A stretch of 64,000 nucleotides of DNA from positions 248,001 to 312,000 of the forward strand of contig UCAG01000001.1 in assembly GCA_900470285.1 (NCBI GenBank), in the 5' to 3' direction. The number at the start of each line of letters is the position of its first letter. Within the stretch, counting starts at the first letter, position 1. Source of the stretch: Hyphomicrobiales bacterium (GTDB taxonomy: Bacteria > Pseudomonadota > Alphaproteobacteria > Rhizobiales > Rhizobiaceae). Shown here piece by piece: positions 34,621 through 43,105 of this stretch. The position numbers and the translations under genes are program-made. The notes beneath the pieces are model-generated. The model saw only the letters and a list, made by a program, of their open reading frames with translations, made no database searches and was not told the DNA's origin.

Positions 34621-35426
34621 CCGTCAAAATTTTTCAGGAATTGCCCGCGAATAAACAGCCCCGGGCTCATCTCTGTCGGCTTGTCAAAGGCCTTCATATT
34701 GGCAAAAACCAATTGACGGCCATCCTTTTCTGCCCAGCCCACGAACCAGCCTAAGTGCTGCTCACCTACAAAATTACCTTTTGCATCACGCAGCCGCGCA
34801 GCACCGGTTTTGCCGGTAACTTTCCAACCTTTCTCAGACATAAGAACCGTCATGGCAGCTTTGGTTTTCTGCTGCGCCTGTTTAGAAACAGGCAGTGTCT
34901 CATGCACAAGCTTGTTCAGAAACTGCACCTGCTCATCAGGCGAAATTTCCAGTGAAGAACCGATCCATGAACCTGTCAGCCCGTCCTGTTTTCCGGCTCT
35001 GCCAGAAACATCCTTATTCCCGTAATCAAGTGCTGCAACAGCTTCCGAAAACTGCTTCTGTCCCAACTGTTTAGTAATCTCACGGGAATACCAGACAACT
35101 GATTTCTCCAGCCACCGGGCGGGATCAACAGCAATCCTGTCGCGTTCCGGCGCCTCCATTTCAGGTTTCCACTGCCACACCGGCTCATGTTCGGATTGCA
35201 GGATATTTTTATCAAAACCAATAACAGCTAGCGGCACTTTAAACGTCGATGCAGGAGTAAAGCGTTTGTCGCAAACACCTTTACGGGAAAGGATTTTCTG
35301 CGTTGTGGCATCCATGACCACAGCACATTCAGCCACAACCCCCTTCTCTCCGGCGTGAGCCTGAAAACTCGTGCCGCTTGTCAGCGCGAAAGCCAGTAAT
35401 GCCGCTGATCGCAATTTTTTATCCAT
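34605..35426 (-). CDS. Class D (OXA-type) beta-lactamase
   Basis: A 273-residue serine beta-lactamase exported to the periplasm. A signal peptide ends near FQAHA (residue ~25). Class D motifs are all present: STFK with S60 and K63, SVV at 109-111, YGN at 135-137, KTG at 206-208, and the omega-loop W154. ATG at 35426 is chosen because CGGAG lies 9 nt upstream; the TTG three codons earlier overlaps that SD. There is no IS, integron or att sequence beside it, so it looks like a resident chromosomal gene. The stop and last codons lie in a dispersed repeat. Its resistance spectrum cannot be predicted from sequence alone. Confidence 0.93.
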   Translation of the reverse strand: MDKKLRSAALLAFALTSGTSFQAHAGEKGVVAECAVVMDATTQKILSRKGVCDKRFTPASTFKVPLAVIGFDKNILQSEHEPVWQWKPEMEAPERDRIAVDPARWLEKSVVWYSREITKQLGQKQFSEAVAALDYGNKDVSGRAGKQDGLTGSWIGSSLEISPDEQVQFLNKLVHETLPVSKQAQQKTKAAMTVLMSEKGWKVTGKTGAARLRDAKGNFVGEQHLGWFVGWAEKDGRQLVFANMKAFDKPTEMSPGLFIRGQFLKNFDGNITP

Positions 35427-35554
35427 GATACGCAACTCCGGAATTCTGAAAATATTTAAATCATCTCAGATGAATCTTTTTACGTAAAAACCGCACTAAT
35501 CATCTGAACCCGCAGCTAAAAACACAAAAGGGGCGGAATTTCCGCCCCGCTGTG

Positions 35555-36820
35555 TCAGGATAATGTTGCTAACAAGTTTTCTTTACTGTGCTCAAATCCG
35601 GAAGCCAGCCATGCCGCCTCCAGTGCTTTGAGCTGCTTGCCAAGCTCGGGACCTTTCTCAAAGCCCAGCTTCATCAGATCAGCTCCGCTAACCGGAAATA
35701 CCGGTATCTCCGCATGTTCTGCCACATCCAGCAAACGACTATATTGCCCTGCCCGCATCATCGCCTGATTATCATTTTCAGCTTCTGCGCGCGCAGACAC
35801 CAATGCCAGTTTAATCCGGTCAACCAATGCCTGCCGTGAGCCGCCATAGATAAGCTTGATCAGACCTGTCTCTGATAGTTCCGGCTTTGGCACATCAGCC
35901 AGCGCCCATGCCTCAAGACGGGCTTTATCCGCATTAGACAAACGCAGTCTCTTGCCAAGCTCAGCCATGCGCGCTGCATCCGGCGGCACAATCGCCTGCA
36001 AACGCAACAGAGCATCCGGCTTCCAGCCCAGATCACGCTCAGAGCGCACCAGCGCATGAATAGCATCAATGCCCCATTTCTCACTCTCCGGCAAAATCTG
36101 GGTCAGCACACCGGATTGACGCATCCATAGCAATGCGCGTGACGGATCGGGGGCAGAAAGCAGCTTTTTCAGCTCTGACCACACCCGTTCGGCGGACAAT
36201 GTTTGCAAATGGCTTTTCAGCTTGGCACAGGCTTTCAGTCCCGCCGCATCCGGCCGTCCTGAGCCATACCACGCGAAGAAACGGAAGAAGCGCAGAATAC
36301 GCAGATAATCTTCCGTAATCCGTGTCTCCGCATCACCGATAAAACGCAACTCGTGCTTTTCAATATCTGCAAGCCCGCCGACATGATCCACCACTTCACC
36401 ATTGGCACGGACATAAAGCGCATTAACGGTAAAGTCCCGCCGCTCGGCATCAACCTGCCAGTCGCGGCCAAAAGCGACTGTGGCCTGCCGTCCGTGTGTT
36501 TCCACATCGGCGCGCAAAGTTGTCACCTCATAGGGCACACCATGGGCAACAACAGTCACTGTGCCATGGTCAATGCCGGTCGGCACGACTTTAAAACCAC
36601 ATTTTTCGGCGCGCGCTTTGGTCTCTTCCGGCAGGGTTGTGGAAGCAATATCAATATCACCCACCGGTTCACCCAGAAGCGTATTGCGCACGGCACCGCC
36701 AACCACCCGCGCCTCTTCACCATCTTCGGAAAGTGCTGCCAGCAATTGCTGCAAAGACGGCACGGCAAGCCATTCCGCACGATCTGCAATATTCAGCACT
36801 GTCATTGTCTTTTTACTCAC
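35555..36820 (-). CDS. cca: CCA tRNA nucleotidyltransferase / poly(A) polymerase family
   Basis: A 421-residue class II nucleotidyltransferase that adds or repairs the tRNA 3' CCA. RVVGGAVRNTLLGEPVGDID carries the metal-binding aspartates, followed by RRDFTVNALY and the RNA-binding helical domain (YLRILRFFRF). GTG at 36820 overlaps the NUDIX stop by 4 bp, showing translational coupling. A non-CCA poly(A) polymerase role cannot be excluded by eye. Confidence 0.92.
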   Translation of the reverse strand: MSKKTMTVLNIADRAEWLAVPSLQQLLAALSEDGEEARVVGGAVRNTLLGEPVGDIDIASTTLPEETKARAEKCGFKVVPTGIDHGTVTVVAHGVPYEVTTLRADVETHGRQATVAFGRDWQVDAERRDFTVNALYVRANGEVVDHVGGLADIEKHELRFIGDAETRITEDYLRILRFFRFFAWYGSGRPDAAGLKACAKLKSHLQTLSAERVWSELKKLLSAPDPSRALLWMRQSGVLTQILPESEKWGIDAIHALVRSERDLGWKPDALLRLQAIVPPDAARMAELGKRLRLSNADKARLEAWALADVPKPELSETGLIKLIYGGSRQALVDRIKLALVSARAEAENDNQAMMRAGQYSRLLDVAEHAEIPVFPVSGADLMKLGFEKGPELGKQLKALEAAWLASGFEHSKENLLATLS

Positions 36821-37503
36821 GCATAGAGCCTTTCATAGAGGCTGCGGATAATCCCCGCTGTTGCGCCCCAGATATTCCGATTCTGATAATGGATGGCATA
36901 GAAAAACCGCTCATGCCCTGCAAACATCCGGCTCTCGCGCTGATGTTGTTGCGGGTCCATCAGAAAATGCAGCGGCACTTCAAAAATATCAGCCACCTCA
37001 TCAGGATTGGCTTGGAGTTCAAACGGTGTCTGTATCACAGCCAGCACCGGCGTAATCGTATAGCCGCTGCCGGTCATATATTGCGGCAAACGGCCGAGCG
37101 TCTGCGTCTGTCTTGCATCCAGTCCGATTTCCTCATGGGCTTCACGCAGAGCCGCATGTTCAGGACTCAGATCCTCAGCATCAATCTTGCCTCCGGGAAA
37201 AGCGACCTGACCGGAATGGCTGCGCATTTGTGCATTGCGCGTGGTCAACAGTACACTGGCATGGTCACCATGATCCACCACAGGGATCAGCACCGCCGCC
37301 GGTTTGAGTTTAATTTTCAGCCGCGGATCAGCTCCGGTCATTACATGAGAGGCAGTCCATTGCGGATTGAGCGCATGATCGCCGGACAAAGGCAGGCCGC
37401 CTGAATCAAATTCATCAGATCCCGCCATAACGCTTTGTTTCTGTTCAACTCTCCGCATCAGATCCTGTGCGGTAAAAATACGATCAGTCATCAGATCTTT
37501 CAT
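36817..37503 (-). CDS. CoA pyrophosphatase (NUDIX)
   Basis: A 228-residue NUDIX hydrolase. The CoA-specific UPF0035 string is LLTTRNAQMRSHSGQVAFPG and the NUDIX box is GGKIDAEDLSPEHAALREAH plus EEIG. Expected reaction: coenzyme A to 4'-phosphopantetheine and 3',5'-ADP. Middle gene of DUF1285-NUDIX-cca, tightly spaced (4 bp gap upstream, 4 bp overlap downstream). An alternative ATG at 37491 would remove four residues. Confidence 0.93.
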   Translation of the reverse strand: MKDLMTDRIFTAQDLMRRVEQKQSVMAGSDEFDSGGLPLSGDHALNPQWTASHVMTGADPRLKIKLKPAAVLIPVVDHGDHASVLLTTRNAQMRSHSGQVAFPGGKIDAEDLSPEHAALREAHEEIGLDARQTQTLGRLPQYMTGSGYTITPVLAVIQTPFELQANPDEVADIFEVPLHFLMDPQQHQRESRMFAGHERFFYAIHYQNRNIWGATAGIIRSLYERLYA

Positions 37504-37507
37504 TCTG

Positions 37508-38149
37508 TCACTGTAAATTTTCAGCAGCCATCACCGGAAATATCCGGCCATTGGAACGCAGGGCAAACATCCGCTGTCCATCAATCATCAGTTCCTCCCC
37601 GAGAGCTGCAAGATCATACATAACCGCACGGCTGACCAGCGCCTCCAGACGCCCTCTCACCAATATATAAGGTTTGAAACCGCCGGTTTCACTATCGGTC
37701 ACAAAACGCAACGGATGCTGCTCCCCCACCTCAACCACATCACCGACATTGGTGCGGAAAGTGAGAACCTGCGTCTCCCCCTCACCGGAAACATGCATCT
37801 CCACAGCATTGAAATGCGCATCCTCCACACGGATGGCGATTTTCTCCACTGGTGTCACCAGATAGGTTCTACCGTCGGCATCCTTGCGCAGCACAGTCGA
37901 GAACAAGCGCACCAATGCAGGGCGGCCGATTGGCGTGCCCATATAGAACCATGTGCCATCGGCTTTGATTTCCATATCCAGCTCGCCGCAAAAATCCGGC
38001 TCCCAGCGCTCCACCGGTGGCAGACCTTTGCCTTCTTTGCCTTCAGGCAACTGGCTGGCAGCACGGCGCATCAGCGCATCAAGTCCGCTTGCAGAATGAG
38101 AATCAACATCGGCAGTTTCTTTATTTTTCGATATATTACCGCTGTTCAT
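37508..38149 (-). CDS. DUF1285 domain-containing protein
   Basis: A 213-residue protein of DUF1285. Typical strings are PPVERWEPDFCGELDMEI, GTWFYMGTPIGRPALVRLFS, VTPVEKIAIRVEDAPF-like VTPVEKIAIRVEDAHF, and VRGRLEALVSRAVMYDL. The fold is beta-barrel-like by family; the biochemical role is unknown. It is first in an operon with CoA pyrophosphatase and cca. It is divergent from the MoxR operon, and the 150-bp gap must carry both promoters. Confidence 0.92.
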   Translation of the reverse strand: MNSGNISKNKETADVDSHSASGLDALMRRAASQLPEGKEGKGLPPVERWEPDFCGELDMEIKADGTWFYMGTPIGRPALVRLFSTVLRKDADGRTYLVTPVEKIAIRVEDAHFNAVEMHVSGEGETQVLTFRTNVGDVVEVGEQHPLRFVTDSETGGFKPYILVRGRLEALVSRAVMYDLAALGEELMIDGQRMFALRSNGRIFPVMAAENLQ

Positions 38150-38300
38150 TTCAGTTTCCTGTTAAGACCTGTGCCTGACAGTCCGGTGCATTCCTGTTAA
38201 TGCGAACTGTGCCATTTACGCTCCCGTCAGCATGACATAGTCTTGCCCGATGATTCAAGTAAACCGGATAAAGCATCTGATCTGGAATAAAGAGGACATC

Positions 38301-39305
38301 ATGAATTTTACCGCTGCGTCGAAAATTGATCCTGATGCCGTGATACGGGCTGCCGATCAGGCTGCCAGTGACATTAATCTGATCCGCCAGCAAATCGGAC
38401 AGGTTATTTACGGTCAGGAGCAGGCGGTTGAAAATACACTGGTCGCATTGCTGGCCGGTGGCCATGCCCTGCTCGTCGGTGTACCGGGGCTTGCCAAAAC
38501 CCGCCTGGTGGAAACGCTGGGTACTGTCCTCGGCCTTGATGAAAAGCGCATCCAGTTTACACCTGATCTGATGCCGTCCGATATTATCGGTTCTGAAGTC
38601 ATGGATCAGGACAGCGACGGACGCCGTTCATTCCGTTATATTAAAGGGCCGGTTTTCGCCCAGCTGCTGATGGCCGATGAGATCAACCGTGCCTCCCCGC
38701 GCACGCAGTCTGCTTTATTGCAGGCGATGCAGGAATATCATGTCAGCGTGGCCGGTCAGCGCCATGATCTGCCAAGCCCGTTCCATGTACTGGCAACCCA
38801 GAACCCGCTGGAACAGGAAGGCACCTATCCGCTGCCGGAAGCGCAGCTCGACCGTTTTCTGATGCAGATCGATCTGGATTATCCGGATATCGATGCGGAA
38901 CGTGCGGTGCTACTCAACACCACCGGCACAGCACAGGCACGGCCAGCCAAAGTGATTGAAGCCACGCGATTGCAGGAAATCCAGCAGCTGATCCGTCAGA
39001 TGCCGGTGCCGGAAACCGTGCTTGAAGCCATTCTGAAGCTGGTGCGCTCAGCCCGTCCTGATGCCGATAACGACCACGCGAAAAACCATATCAGCTGGGG
39101 TCCCGGTCCGCGTGCCGGACAGGCACTGATGCTCTGCACCCGCGCCCGCGCGCTCTATGAAGGACGCCTTGCTCCTTCTGTTGATGATGTGAAAGCCTTG
39201 GCAGAACCGGTTCTCCAGCATCGTATGGCTCTGAATTTTGCCGCGCGTGCCGATGGTGTGGGCGTGCGTGATGTGATTGCCAAACTGACACAGGCGCTCA
39301 ACTGA
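38301..39305 (+). CDS. MoxR-family AAA+ ATPase
   Basis: A 334-residue AAA+ ATPase of the MoxR type. Walker A is GVPGLAKTRLVETL, Walker B LLMADEINRASPRTQSALL, and the sensor string ATQNPLEQEGTYPLPEAQLD is family-specific. MoxR proteins act as chaperones with von Willebrand-type partners in envelope or metal-centre maturation. ATG at 38301 is set by AGAGGAC upstream. It is first in a four-gene operon with DUF58, DUF4159 and a large membrane protein, whose genes abut or overlap by one base. Confidence 0.93.
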   Translation: MNFTAASKIDPDAVIRAADQAASDINLIRQQIGQVIYGQEQAVENTLVALLAGGHALLVGVPGLAKTRLVETLGTVLGLDEKRIQFTPDLMPSDIIGSEVMDQDSDGRRSFRYIKGPVFAQLLMADEINRASPRTQSALLQAMQEYHVSVAGQRHDLPSPFHVLATQNPLEQEGTYPLPEAQLDRFLMQIDLDYPDIDAERAVLLNTTGTAQARPAKVIEATRLQEIQQLIRQMPVPETVLEAILKLVRSARPDADNDHAKNHISWGPGPRAGQALMLCTRARALYEGRLAPSVDDVKALAEPVLQHRMALNFAARADGVGVRDVIAKLTQALN

Positions 39306-40219
39306 TGACAGCAACCGGTGCCATAACCCGTTCTGAACAGGCTGTGGATCTGCTGGCGCACTCGCGCAGGCAGGCAGCACTGATGCCTGATCTGATCACG
39401 CAGGCACGCCATATTGCCGGCTCTGTCATCAATGGCTGGCATGGCAGGCGCAAACGCGGCACCGGCGATAATTTCTGGCAGTTCCGGCCTTATATGCAGG
39501 GTGATATGCTCTCGCGTATCGACTGGCGGCGCTCAGCCCGTGACGATCATACCTATATGCGTGACCGTGAATGGGAAACGGCGCATACAATCTGGTTATG
39601 GTGTGATCCGTCGCCGTCTATGCTCTATCAGTCCCGTTTCAGTCCGGTTTCCAAACAGCATCGCGCATTGGTGCTGACACTGGCTTTGGCCGAATTGTTC
39701 AGCCGCTCCGGTGAACGTATTGCTTATCCTGATGTATTGCCGCCATTGCTCGCCCGCAATGGTGCAGAGCGTCTGGCAACAGCCTTGTTACAAACCGGCT
39801 CTTTGGCAGCGCAACCTGATCTTCAGCCTTTGCAGCGTTTTAATGAACTGGTGCTGATCAGCGATTTTCTGCAGCCTGCCGATATACTCAGCACCCAGCT
39901 TGACCAGATTGCCAGACGCGGTATCCGTACGCATCTCATCGCCGTTGCCGATCCTGCAGAGGCGGATTTTCCGTTTTCCGGCCGCACAGAATTCAGGGAC
40001 CCTGTGTCCGGTCAAATTCTCGTCGCCGGTCGTGCGCAGAATTATGCGGAAGATTATCGCAGACTCTATCAGGCACAGCGTGATTTTTTGCGTGAAACCT
40101 GCACCCGTTTTGGCTGGAGTTTTATCACCAGCGCGACAGATAAACCGGCAGCACAGGCTCTGACCACATTATATGGCTTTCTCGGACATCTTTCTTCCAC
40201 CGGCGGAGGCGCCGCGTAA
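39305..40219 (+). CDS. DUF58 domain-containing protein
   Basis: A 304-residue protein of the DUF58 / vWA-like family. The hallmark is RPYMQGDMLSRIDWRRSARD, followed by YMRDREWETAHTIWLWCDPS, the expected MIDAS-like start. No transmembrane segment is clear. It overlaps the MoxR stop by 1 base. DUF58 proteins are the regular partners of MoxR ATPases. Confidence 0.93.
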   Translation: MTATGAITRSEQAVDLLAHSRRQAALMPDLITQARHIAGSVINGWHGRRKRGTGDNFWQFRPYMQGDMLSRIDWRRSARDDHTYMRDREWETAHTIWLWCDPSPSMLYQSRFSPVSKQHRALVLTLALAELFSRSGERIAYPDVLPPLLARNGAERLATALLQTGSLAAQPDLQPLQRFNELVLISDFLQPADILSTQLDQIARRGIRTHLIAVADPAEADFPFSGRTEFRDPVSGQILVAGRAQNYAEDYRRLYQAQRDFLRETCTRFGWSFITSATDKPAAQALTTLYGFLGHLSSTGGGAA

Positions 40220-43105
40220 ATGCCGCTGATTTTTACTGCTCCGTGGCTGCTGGCCGGTCTTCTCACTCTGCCCGTAATCTGGTGGCTGTTGCGTGCAACG
40301 CCGCCCAAACCGGCACAGGAACCGTTTCCGCCGCTGGCTATTCTGGCAAAAATTGCCCGTCATGATCAGGAGGCCAGTAAAAGCCCGTGGTGGCTGACGC
40401 TGCTGCGTCTGGTTCTGGCCGCTTTGGTGATCTTCGCCATCGCAGGGCCGGTGTGGAAACCACAGCCGATCACTTTCACCGGTGCGCAGCCGGTTGTCAT
40501 CATGATCGACAATGGCTGGGCTTCAGCGCCGCAATGGGCAGCTTATGAAAATCAGGCGCAATGGCTGATCTCCAATGCTGAAAAAAATGATGCGCCGGTC
40601 TATCTGATTGCCACTGCCGACCCGCAAAACACAGCAAGCGGGCCTTTCACGGCCGCGCAGGCGCTGGAACGCTTACAGGCACTGGAACCGCGCGCTGTTC
40701 CGGTTGAACGTCTGGCTGCCGCTGAACGTCTTGGAACTGCACTTAACAATGCAGCTGACAGCCGCATTTTTTATCTGAATGACGGACTGGAGACTGCGCA
40801 GGATCAGCAAGCCTTTACGGCCCTCGACAAGCTGAAAGCCACGACCATCCAGCTGATTATGCCGGACAGCCAGCAGCTTTTTGCTGTTCAGGGGGTAGCC
40901 AATCAGCAGAATGCATTGGTAATTGATCTGTTGCGCCCGTCCAATGATGTGCGGGCAGCCAAAATTCAGCTCAGCGCCTATGATAATCAGGGACGTGTGC
41001 TGGCGCAAACACAGGCGGATTTTGCCGACAAAGAAATCAAGACCGTGGCGCAAATGACTATTCCGGTTGAGTTGCGCAATGATATTGCCATGGTGCGGGC
41101 AGATCAGATGCGCCATGCCGCAGCCACATGGCTGCTGGATGAGAATAACCGCCGCCGCCGTGTCGGCCTGCTGGATGCAAGCAATGCTGACAAGGCACAT
41201 TCGCTGTTATCGCCATTGCATTATATTTCCTCGGCGCTGGCACCTTTTGCTGACCTTATTAACGCCAATGATCGCGATCTCAGCCAGTCAGTTGACCGCC
41301 TGCTGGAACAGAAACCCTCCGTCATTGTTTTGTCGGATATCGGCAGACTGCCGGAAAACACAGCGGCGAAACTGATGCAATGGGTTGAAAACGGCGGCAC
41401 ATTGCTGCGTTTTGCCGGCCCGCGTCTGGCGGCAGCACAAAGTGATACAGACACCAAACGCGATCCGCTGCTGCCGGTACAGTTACGTAGCGGCCAGCGC
41501 AATCTTGGTGGTACTTTGTCATGGTCAACGCCGCAGCCCGTCGCTCCAGCACCGGAAAACAGCCCGTTTCGCAATATTCAGCTGCCCGATGATGTCACAG
41601 TGTTGCGCCAGGTTCTGGCAGAGCCAGCACCGGATCTGATGCAAAAAAGCTGGCTCAATCTTGCCGACGGTACACCACTGATTACCGGCGAGAACCGTGG
41701 TGCGGGGCGCTTGGTTCTGTTTCATATCGCACCGGATATCGGCTGGTCTAATCTGCCGCTCTCAGGCGGGTTTGTTGATCTTCTGCGCAGGCTTACCGAA
41801 ACATCCGGCGCACAGGCCGCCAATACAGCCGGTGAACAAACAATTACACTGCCTGCTTATCGTCTGCTGGATGCCGCAGGCAATCTGACAGGTCAGCCCG
41901 CCGCCGCGCAGCCGCTGGTGATTGAAAAAGGCAAGAAACCGGAAGCATCCCTGCTTAATCCGCCCGGACTTTACGGTACAGAGCAGGCTTATAAAGCACT
42001 GAACCTGATGAAGAGTGACACGGTTCTAAACCCGCTTACCAAACCGGAAATGACGACTAATATTGCAATGGTGCCGGCCACCAAGGCACAGACCGTTAAT
42101 CTGCAAGGCCCGTTCTTTGCGCTGGCCGCAATATTGCTCGCACTCGATGGCTTGCTGATGCTGTGGATCGGCGGCACCTTCTCGCGGAACAGATCGCGTA
42201 ACTTTACCGGCAAAGCGTCCGGCACCGTGAAATCCCTGCTTATCCTGTTCGCTTTATCCGCAAGTCTGACAGCTATGCCCTTCATAGTTCAGCCGGTTCT
42301 GGCACAGGAAAAACAGGTCAGAGACGATAGCAAGCCTGATGATCAGGCAAAAATTGACGTACTGGATGTCACCCATCTCGCTTATGTCATTACCGGCGAC
42401 AAAGCGACAGATGATGTAAGCCGTGTCGGGCTCACCGGTCTCAACCAGTTTGTTGCGGATAAAACTTCACTGGAACCCGGTGCGCCGGTCGGTATTAATC
42501 CCGAAAAAGATGAACTCGCCTTCTATCCGATGATCTATTGGCCGGTTGATGAAAAAGCACCTTTTCCGAGTGAAAAAGCGCTGCAGCGCATTGATGCCTA
42601 TATGCAGCAGGGCGGCACGGTGATTTTCGACACCCGCGACCAGCTCTCCGGCGATACCGGCGGATTGAATGGCACCAGCCCTGCCACCCAGCGCCTGCGT
42701 GATATGCTGGATGCAATGAATGTCCCGCCTCTTGCACCCGTTGCCGATAATCATGTGCTGAGCAAAACCTTTTTCCTGATGCCGGATTTTCCCGGACGCT
42801 ATCGCGGCAGCCCGCTTTGGGCGGAAGCTCCTGCCGATAATCTGGATGCCGCTGACCAGCCCGCCGACAGGCCTGTTCGCAACGGCGACGGCGTCAGCCC
42901 GATCCTCATTACCGCCAATGATCTGGCCGGTGCATGGGCGATGGATGAAAACTGGCAACCGCTATATCCGACCGTGCCGAATGATCCGATGCAGCGGATC
43001 TATGCGCTGCGCGGCGGTGTGAATATGGTTATGTATGTGCTGACCGGTAATTACAAAGCAGATCAGGTGCATGTGCCCGCTTTGCTGGAACGGCTGGGGA
43101 ACTGA
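40220..43105 (+). CDS. Large membrane protein with BatA-like N-terminus and DUF4159
   Basis: A 961-residue protein. The N-terminal BatA segment holds two membrane helices (near residues 5-24 and 58-76) around PPLAILAKIARHDQE. A long soluble domain follows (residues ~95-620, vWA or GATase-like: PVVIMIDNGW, GGTLLRFAGPR). A helix lies near 630-650 and another near 670-695. The C-terminal DUF4159 (from DVTHLAYVITGD to the end) has a glutamine-amidotransferase-like fold. It starts directly after DUF58 with no gap. Probably an inner-membrane scaffold for the MoxR complex; function not established. Confidence 0.9.
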   Translation: MPLIFTAPWLLAGLLTLPVIWWLLRATPPKPAQEPFPPLAILAKIARHDQEASKSPWWLTLLRLVLAALVIFAIAGPVWKPQPITFTGAQPVVIMIDNGWASAPQWAAYENQAQWLISNAEKNDAPVYLIATADPQNTASGPFTAAQALERLQALEPRAVPVERLAAAERLGTALNNAADSRIFYLNDGLETAQDQQAFTALDKLKATTIQLIMPDSQQLFAVQGVANQQNALVIDLLRPSNDVRAAKIQLSAYDNQGRVLAQTQADFADKEIKTVAQMTIPVELRNDIAMVRADQMRHAAATWLLDENNRRRRVGLLDASNADKAHSLLSPLHYISSALAPFADLINANDRDLSQSVDRLLEQKPSVIVLSDIGRLPENTAAKLMQWVENGGTLLRFAGPRLAAAQSDTDTKRDPLLPVQLRSGQRNLGGTLSWSTPQPVAPAPENSPFRNIQLPDDVTVLRQVLAEPAPDLMQKSWLNLADGTPLITGENRGAGRLVLFHIAPDIGWSNLPLSGGFVDLLRRLTETSGAQAANTAGEQTITLPAYRLLDAAGNLTGQPAAAQPLVIEKGKKPEASLLNPPGLYGTEQAYKALNLMKSDTVLNPLTKPEMTTNIAMVPATKAQTVNLQGPFFALAAILLALDGLLMLWIGGTFSRNRSRNFTGKASGTVKSLLILFALSASLTAMPFIVQPVLAQEKQVRDDSKPDDQAKIDVLDVTHLAYVITGDKATDDVSRVGLTGLNQFVADKTSLEPGAPVGINPEKDELAFYPMIYWPVDEKAPFPSEKALQRIDAYMQQGGTVIFDTRDQLSGDTGGLNGTSPATQRLRDMLDAMNVPPLAPVADNHVLSKTFFLMPDFPGRYRGSPLWAEAPADNLDAADQPADRPVRNGDGVSPILITANDLAGAWAMDENWQPLYPTVPNDPMQRIYALRGGVNMVMYVLTGNYKADQVHVPALLERLGN

